Below, piece after piece: positions 59,445 to 64,000 of a DNA stretch of 64,000 nucleotides. Position 1 is the first letter of the stretch. Each line of letters opens with the position of its first letter. Source of the DNA: JBCCYM01 sp039190005 (lineage in GTDB: Bacteria > Pseudomonadota > Gammaproteobacteria > UBA12402); assembly GCA_039190005.1 (NCBI GenBank), contig JBCCYM010000002.1, forward strand, positions 1 to 64,000, in the 5' to 3' direction. Below the pieces are notes generated by a model. It made no database searches. It worked only from the letters and a program-made list of their open reading frames with translations, and was not told the origin of the DNA. Both the position numbers and the translations under genes were made by a program.

Positions 59445-60395
59445 ATGAATATGAATTTTTTGGATTTTGAACAGCCGATTGCTGAACTTGAAGCTAAAAT
59501 CAACGAGTTAAGATTATTAGGCTCAGACACTGAAATTAATATCGGGGAAGAAATCGCTAAATTACAGAAAAAAAGTGAACAGTTAACAAAAACGGTTTTT
59601 GCTAAATTAACACCGATGCAAATCGTGCAGATCGCTCGTCATGTCAATCGACCGCATACTTCCGATTATATTCAACATATTTTTACTGATTTTGATGAAT
59701 TATATGGCGATCGTCATTATGGCAAAGGCGCGTCGATTATTGCCGGCATAGGGCGTTTAAACGGTTCGCCGGTAATGATTATCGGCAATGAAAAAGGACG
59801 TAAAACCGCCGATAAATTGACACGAAATTTCGGGATGCCGTCGCCGGAAGATTATCGTAAAGCCTTGCGACTGATGCAGATGGCTGAAAAATTCAAATTA
59901 CCTATTATTACCCTTATCGATACCCCAGGCGCCTATCCCGGCATTAGCGCCGAAGAACACAACCAGAGTGAAGCAATCGCGCGTAATCTTATCATCATGT
60001 CCAAACTGAAAACACCGATTATTTGTGTGATTACCGGCGAAGGCGGATCAGGTGGCGCCTTGGCGTTAGGGGTGGGAGATAAAGTTTTTATGTTGCAATA
60101 TAGTGTCTATTCAGTGATTTCACCGGAGGGGTGCGCGTCGATTTTATGGAAAACAGCCGATCATGCCGCTCAGGCTGCGGAAGCTTTAGGCGTTACCGCC
60201 AATCGGATTAAAAAATTGGGCTTGATTGACGATGTCATCGACGAGCCTTTAGGTGGCGCTCATCGTGATGTGCCGGCAGTGATGGCTAGTGTTAAACAAA
60301 TGCTTACTCAAACGCTATCTCAACTGACCATGATGGATGAAGAGGCGTTATTAGCAAAACGTTATCAACGGTTATTGAATTGTCGTGCCATGTGA
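59445..60395 (+). CDS. accA: Acetyl-CoA carboxylase carboxyltransferase subunit alpha
   Basis: A 316-residue subunit that, with AccD, moves the carboxyl group from biotin to acetyl-CoA, the first step of fatty-acid synthesis. FLDFEQPIAELEAKINELR begins the N-terminal helix. FDELYGDRHYGKGASIIAGIGR, RNFGMPSPEDYRKALRLMQMAEKF, TLIDTPGAYPGISAEEHNQSEAIARNL and GEGGSGGALALGVGD are standard. Length matches E. coli AccA (319). It overlaps tilS by 11 bases, an arrangement common in gammaproteobacteria. Confidence 0.97.
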   Translation: MNMNFLDFEQPIAELEAKINELRLLGSDTEINIGEEIAKLQKKSEQLTKTVFAKLTPMQIVQIARHVNRPHTSDYIQHIFTDFDELYGDRHYGKGASIIAGIGRLNGSPVMIIGNEKGRKTADKLTRNFGMPSPEDYRKALRLMQMAEKFKLPIITLIDTPGAYPGISAEEHNQSEAIARNLIIMSKLKTPIICVITGEGGSGGALALGVGDKVFMLQYSVYSVISPEGCASILWKTADHAAQAAEALGVTANRIKKLGLIDDVIDEPLGGAHRDVPAVMASVKQMLTQTLSQLTMMDEEALLAKRYQRLLNCRAM

Positions 60396-61356
60396 TCTTG
60401 ATGTTGTCGCCGCGTTACAACTTTTTTTAAGCAATATCAATAAAGACGCGCGGTTATGGATTGCTTATAGCGGTGGTGTCGATTCTCACGTATTGCTGCA
60501 TGGTCTACACCATTTGCGGCCAAATGTATCTTTAAATGCCATTCATGTGAATCATCAGCTTCAAGCCGTGGCGTCAAGCTGGGCGGCGCATTGTCAGGAC
60601 GTTTGCCGGCAATTGGCGATTCCTTTTTATCTTGAAAATGTGAATATCCAGACTAAACCGGGTGAAAGTCAAGAAGCGGTAGCGCGCCACGCGCGTTATA
60701 AACTACTTAAAACCTATGTATCGCCCGGTGATTATTTGCTGACAGCACATCATTTACAGGATCAGGCCGAGACATGTTTATTACAATTATTGCGCGGTGC
60801 CGGTCCCAAAGGTTTAGCGGCAATGCCAGCGTTGACATCGTTTGCCGATGCCGCCCATCTGGCGCGACCATTGCTTCATGTGGATAAACGCATGATAGTC
60901 GATTATGCCAGAACCCATCAATTAAACTGGGTGGATGATGCGAGTAATGAAGACGTATCGTATGATAGGAATTTCATACGTCATCAAATCTTGCCATTAT
61001 TGCGTCAACGACGACCAAGTCTTGATAAAGCCTTAGCGCGCAGCGCCCGTCACTGTGCTGAAGCAACCGCATTATCAAACGCGTTAGCGGAAATGGATTT
61101 TGTTGCCATTAAAATAGATGGAGAGCAAGGTATTTCAGCCACACAATTAAAAAAACTATCGGCAATGCGCCAGCGCAATGTCATCCGTTACTGGTTGCAA
61201 CAACAAGGCATTGTATTGCCGAGTGAAGTTAAGATGACACATATTTTGCAGGATATTATTTATTCACGCCATCAAGCGCGTCCCTGTGTGACTTGGGGAA
61301 ATTACGCGATTAAACGGGTGAAAGATCACATTTTTTTGTTAGCTGAATCGAATTGA
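60385..61356 (+). CDS. tilS: tRNA(Ile)-lysidine synthase, short form
   Basis: A 323-residue enzyme that modifies C34 of tRNA-Ile(CAU) to lysidine. It starts at GTG 60385 inside accA. The ATP-pyrophosphatase loop WIAYSGGVDSHVLLH, the HHLQDQAETCLLQLLRGAGPKGLAAMP segment and DASNEDVSYDRNFIRHQILPLL are conserved. At 323 residues it is much shorter than E. coli TilS (432). It has the catalytic domain and part of CTD1 but lacks the usual C-terminal domain that binds the tRNA acceptor arm. The 3' end is followed by a decayed repeat, so a frameshift-free truncation is possible. Confidence 0.9.
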   Translation: MPCDLDVVAALQLFLSNINKDARLWIAYSGGVDSHVLLHGLHHLRPNVSLNAIHVNHQLQAVASSWAAHCQDVCRQLAIPFYLENVNIQTKPGESQEAVARHARYKLLKTYVSPGDYLLTAHHLQDQAETCLLQLLRGAGPKGLAAMPALTSFADAAHLARPLLHVDKRMIVDYARTHQLNWVDDASNEDVSYDRNFIRHQILPLLRQRRPSLDKALARSARHCAEATALSNALAEMDFVAIKIDGEQGISATQLKKLSAMRQRNVIRYWLQQQGIVLPSEVKMTHILQDIIYSRHQARPCVTWGNYAIKRVKDHIFLLAESN

Positions 61357-61423
61357 TGCGATAGCCGCGAACGCTTTCGTTATTTAAGCTTAAAGCCGTA
61401 GTTGGCGATAAGATGAGAGTGTA

Positions 61424-61551
61424 CTCTTCGACAGGTTCAGGGCAGCAGGCTCAGGGCCCTCAGTCTTAACGTATAAGATGGCTGAGCTTGTCGAAGCCAG
61501 AGCACGTACTTGGAAAACTTGTGATGTTCTTTGACCGGGCTCAGGGACCTT
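61424..61551. repeat. Dispersed repeat cluster 7, decayed
   Basis: CTCTTCGACAGGTTCAGGG, CAGCAGGCTCAGGG, then a diverged GGCTGAGCTTGTCGAAGCC and CCGGGCTCAGGGACC. It is the most degenerate cluster and contains units in both orientations. It fills the gap between tilS and the convergent methyltransferase gene. Confidence 0.6.
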
Positions 61552-61573
61552 AGGCGCCACTGCCGTTTAAGGT

Positions 61574-62332
61574 TTAATGCTGCCAAACATCAACTCTTGC
61601 CGGTGGAAAATTCATGCGGACAATTTTTCTTTTTATTAAGTTAAGATCTGTAGGCATATACGCTTCGTTGTGTTTGAGTCGGTAGGTAAACTGGATATAT
61701 TTGCCATCTTTAGGTAAAACAGAGGTGATTTGTTTTAGAATGCCTTGACACATGTGGTAGGGCAGTGAACGCAACGGTAAACTGGAAATAATGTGTTTAA
61801 CGCCATGATGATCTTTAATGAGTCTGGATAGCTCTAGCGCGTTTCCTTGAATGACTTTCACTTCGGGAAAATTTAAGCGCAATTTATCGGCTAAATTGGG
61901 GGAATATTCAACCGCAATAATCTGTTTGGGCGGTATGCCCGCCTTGATGAGTGATTTTATCACCACACCGGTACCGGCGCCAAGATCAATAATCATATCA
62001 TTAGGTTTGCAGTCTAGTGTGTGTGATACCATTTCCCGAGTGAGAAATCGTGAGCTGGGGATGACAGAACCGGTGGCGCGTGGGTTAATAATAAATTCCC
62101 TGAGAAATTGAAAAAGATGGGCTTGCGGTTTATATATTTTTTTTAAAAAAAGGTGCGTTTTATGTATAACAGGTATTTTTTTGCACGCGAATCTGTAGCA
62201 ATACCCTAATGACCATTGTAAAGTGCAGTAAATCAGCTCTGATAATTTATATAAAATTCTCAATATCAGGTATTTATTTATCCAATTATGCAGTATTTTC
62301 CAGGGTGTAGTAATTTCGTAACTGTTATTCAT
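61574..62332 (-). CDS. Class I SAM-dependent methyltransferase, phospholipid N-methyltransferase (PmtA)-like
   Basis: A 252-residue protein. The first 75 residues are hydrophobic and basic, possibly membrane-associated. FLREFIINPRATGSVIPSSRFLTREM matches the entry region of the PmtA / ribosomal-RNA-dimethylase-like family, and MIIDLGAGTGVVIKSLI is SAM motif I. IIAVEYSPNLADKL carries the acidic motif II residue. ISSLPLRSLPYHMCQGIL is a motif IV-like segment (N/SLPLRSLP). PmtA methylates phosphatidylethanolamine to phosphatidylcholine; the long N-terminal extension is unusual and the substrate is unproven. It follows the membrane protein gene by six bases. Confidence 0.72.
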   Translation of the reverse strand: MNNSYEITTPWKILHNWINKYLILRILYKLSELIYCTLQWSLGYCYRFACKKIPVIHKTHLFLKKIYKPQAHLFQFLREFIINPRATGSVIPSSRFLTREMVSHTLDCKPNDMIIDLGAGTGVVIKSLIKAGIPPKQIIAVEYSPNLADKLRLNFPEVKVIQGNALELSRLIKDHHGVKHIISSLPLRSLPYHMCQGILKQITSVLPKDGKYIQFTYRLKHNEAYMPTDLNLIKRKIVRMNFPPARVDVWQH

Positions 62333-62338
62333 GTTAAA

Positions 62339-63109
62339 TTAATTTTCCTCAATCACTCTTTCTTCAATTAACATCTGTCTACGGTGTGTTATTGTAAGAT
62401 ATAGAACAAGTACAACAATAACCGCCAGAGATAACAACGCGGTTGTGCCGTCACCAAGACCAAGTCCGCCATGCGACTTGGGTTTGCCTATCCAGTCGGC
62501 GCCCGCGGCACCAAATGGTCGGGTTAGAATGTAGGCTATCCAAAAAAGCGCGATTTTGTTTATTCTAAATAGATATAAAATAAGCGGTATCACAATCATG
62601 CAGGCGCCAAATATTAATGTCGCGTCTAAAAAGCCAAAATGCAATCGACCGGCAACTAAATCACCGGCAGCGGTTCCCAAGCAAAAGGTAAAGAATATCA
62701 CTACCCAGTAATATTTCTCCCGCTTAGCGGTATGAACATAGTGAGGATCTAGCGTGCCTTCACTTTTATACCATAACCGTAGGGTAAAAAGTAGTAGCGC
62801 GATGAATATAAGTGTTGATACTTCAAGGGGCACACCGATAAAATGCACCGTGTCTGAAAACATGGTGCCAAATATTGCCACAAAAATAATCACAGTCCAA
62901 TACATCCAGGGGACGTAACGTTTAAATCGCATTTGTATGATGACTGACGAAATGAGCGCTATAAAAGCAACGATAACAGCGCCAGGGGCGGAAAATTGAT
63001 AGAAGAAATCAGCACTGGCCTCACCAACTGTTGTCGAAATGATTTTTATGATCCAGAAGAAAATGGTGATGCTGGCGACTCTGTTGACTAAATTGTCAGA
63101 AGTGTTCAT
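62339..63109 (-). CDS. COG4705-type multi-pass membrane protein
   Basis: A 256-residue protein with about 8 membrane helices. The repeated short motif TVGEASADFF (residues 27-36), GTAAGDLVAG (about 148-157) and PFGAAGADWIGKP (about 197-209) is the signature of the uncharacterised COG4705 family, whose repeated acidic groups in membrane helices suggest ion or metal binding. No function is established. It is immediately upstream of the PmtA-like gene, so the two probably form an operon. Confidence 0.7.
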   Translation of the reverse strand: MNTSDNLVNRVASITIFFWIIKIISTTVGEASADFFYQFSAPGAVIVAFIALISSVIIQMRFKRYVPWMYWTVIIFVAIFGTMFSDTVHFIGVPLEVSTLIFIALLLFTLRLWYKSEGTLDPHYVHTAKREKYYWVVIFFTFCLGTAAGDLVAGRLHFGFLDATLIFGACMIVIPLILYLFRINKIALFWIAYILTRPFGAAGADWIGKPKSHGGLGLGDGTTALLSLAVIVVLVLYLTITHRRQMLIEERVIEEN

Positions 63110-63205
63110 TGCTTAATTTCGTCCCAAATAATGTATTTTAACGTCGAGAGCATACCATACTATTTTGAAATTTCCAGGTAACAATCTGTAAATTTATAAA
63201 TCAGC

Positions 63206-64000
63206 TCAACTGTCTTCTATTTCATTCGCAAAACTGATGGTTGCATCAATACGATCACAGTTTAATGTTATCATCAGCAGGCGGTCAATGCCTAAAGCGA
63301 TACCGGCACAATGGGGTAAGCTGTGTTCTAGCGCGGCCAGGAAACGTTGATCTATCGTGACAGCGGCTTTGCCAAGTTGTTGTCTTTTGGCGACATCATT
63401 GTTAAAGCGTTGCTGTTGTTCAACAGGGTCACATAATTCATGAAAACCGTTGGCTAATTCGATGCCGGATAAAAAAAGTTCAAAGCGTTCGGCAATATTG
63501 CCATGAATTTTTGCCAGTGCCGCCTGTGATGTTGGATAGTGATAGACAAACGTGGCTTGTTGTAATGTTGGTTGTAAACAGTGATAAAACAGTAAATCGA
63601 GATAATCGTCTTTGCTGTTTAGCTGATCAGTGAAAATATGGTGTTGCATTGCCAGTTCACGCAGGGTTTTAATATCAACTTGATGCGGATTAATATCAAG
63701 ATGATGTTCAAATAATGCTTGATAGCTGACGCGTCGCGCGGCTGTGTGAATATCAAAGACGGTTTGTAACAACGCGTCGGTTTCATCCATTAATTGGTAA
63801 TGATCAAAACCGGGACGATACCATTCCAGCATGGTAAATTCCTGACGATGATATTGACCGATTTCTTCGTCGCGAAACGCTTTGCAAATCTGAAAAATAG
63901 GCCCACTGCCAGAGGCGAGCAGGCGTTTCATGGCAAATTCAGGCGATGTTTGCAGGTAATGTCCGGATTTTGTTTGTATGGCATTGATGTGTGGATCGGT
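63206..64000 (-). CDS. epmA: EF-P (R)-beta-lysine ligase EpmA (5' end outside window)
   Basis: The frame runs past the right edge; 264 residues are visible. EpmA (PoxA/GenX) is a truncated class II lysyl-tRNA-synthetase-like enzyme that attaches (R)-beta-lysine to elongation factor P. The visible part has TSPEFAMKRLLASGSGPIFQICKAFRDEEIGQYHRQEFTMLEWYRP (motif 2), LFLSGIELANGFHELCDPVEQQQRF, and the motif 3 ALGIDRLLMITL. The internal ATG at 63931 is not the start because motif residues continue upstream of it. epmB and efp are not in the window. Confidence 0.95.
   Translation of the reverse strand, partial: TDPHINAIQTKSGHYLQTSPEFAMKRLLASGSGPIFQICKAFRDEEIGQYHRQEFTMLEWYRPGFDHYQLMDETDALLQTVFDIHTAARRVSYQALFEHHLDINPHQVDIKTLRELAMQHHIFTDQLNSKDDYLDLLFYHCLQPTLQQATFVYHYPTSQAALAKIHGNIAERFELFLSGIELANGFHELCDPVEQQQRFNNDVAKRQQLGKAAVTIDQRFLAALEHSLPHCAGIALGIDRLLMITLNCDRIDATISFANEIEDS

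Overview
The window is a gene-dense stretch of chromosome from a moderately low-GC gammaproteobacterium. This rests on the E. coli-like order gloB / yafS / rnhA / dnaQ, the neighbouring pair rnr-rlmB, a heptose/LPS-core operon, ZapD, HemX/HemY and EpmA. Several traits (a Fic protein, MITE-like hairpins, an Rpn-type nuclease with a broken copy, secreted proteins of unknown function, a fused AroDE) would suit a Legionella/Coxiella-like or other host-associated lineage, but the genus cannot be fixed from the sequence alone. No plasmid, phage or CRISPR signature is visible.

Layout. 1-3.5 kb: two small exported proteins, rsmI, and an exported beta-helix-like protein. 3.5-9.5 kb: dabB-dabA (energy-coupled inorganic-carbon accumulation) on the minus strand, divergent from a CbbR-like LysR regulator. 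9.5-19.3 kb: housekeeping genes (trmH, gloB, yafS, rnhA, dnaQ, pepN, fumC, a glyoxalase-fold protein, serS). 19.3-21.6 kb: an accessory island with a possible structured RNA, dispersed repeats, a class II Fic protein preceded by two matching palindromes, and tRNA-Ser(UGA). 21.6-28.3 kb: zapD, two divergent MFS transporters, a CinA-domain protein, birA, sodB. 28.3-33.5 kb: an overlapping LPS-core operon, hldE-hldD-gmk-rfaP-(tandem kinase). 33.7-41.6 kb, minus strand: a large exported protein, then fmt, hemY, hemX, rlmB and rnr. 41.9-43.4 kb: a MITE-like hairpin, an rpn gene with a 12-bp tandem repeat, and a truncated second copy. 43.6-46 kb: mutL and a gamma-carbonic-anhydrase-like gene.

46.1-59.3 kb is the highlight. 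A promoter and a 38-residue leader peptide rich in Phe (7 Phe, 1 Tyr, 1 Trp) precede a cluster for the whole route to Phe and Tyr: DAHP synthase, pheA, tyrA, aroC, aroB, an aroD-aroE fusion, aroA, aroK, then after a hairpin an aminotransferase and a PheC-like cyclohexadienyl dehydratase, followed by an MFS transporter and tyrS. The PheA protein keeps its chorismate mutase residues. It has no C-terminal ACT (Phe-sensing) domain, and its dehydratase motifs are altered. PheC probably supplies the dehydratase step, and feedback control appears to have moved to the leader. 59.4-64 kb: accA, a short tilS, a PmtA-like methyltransferase, a COG4705-type membrane protein, and epmA running off the right edge.

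Seven clusters of one dispersed repeat, built from CCCTGAGCCTGTCGAAGGG and its 8-bp TCGAAGGG subunit, lie only between genes. A second family, MITE-like, has one full copy and several fragments.
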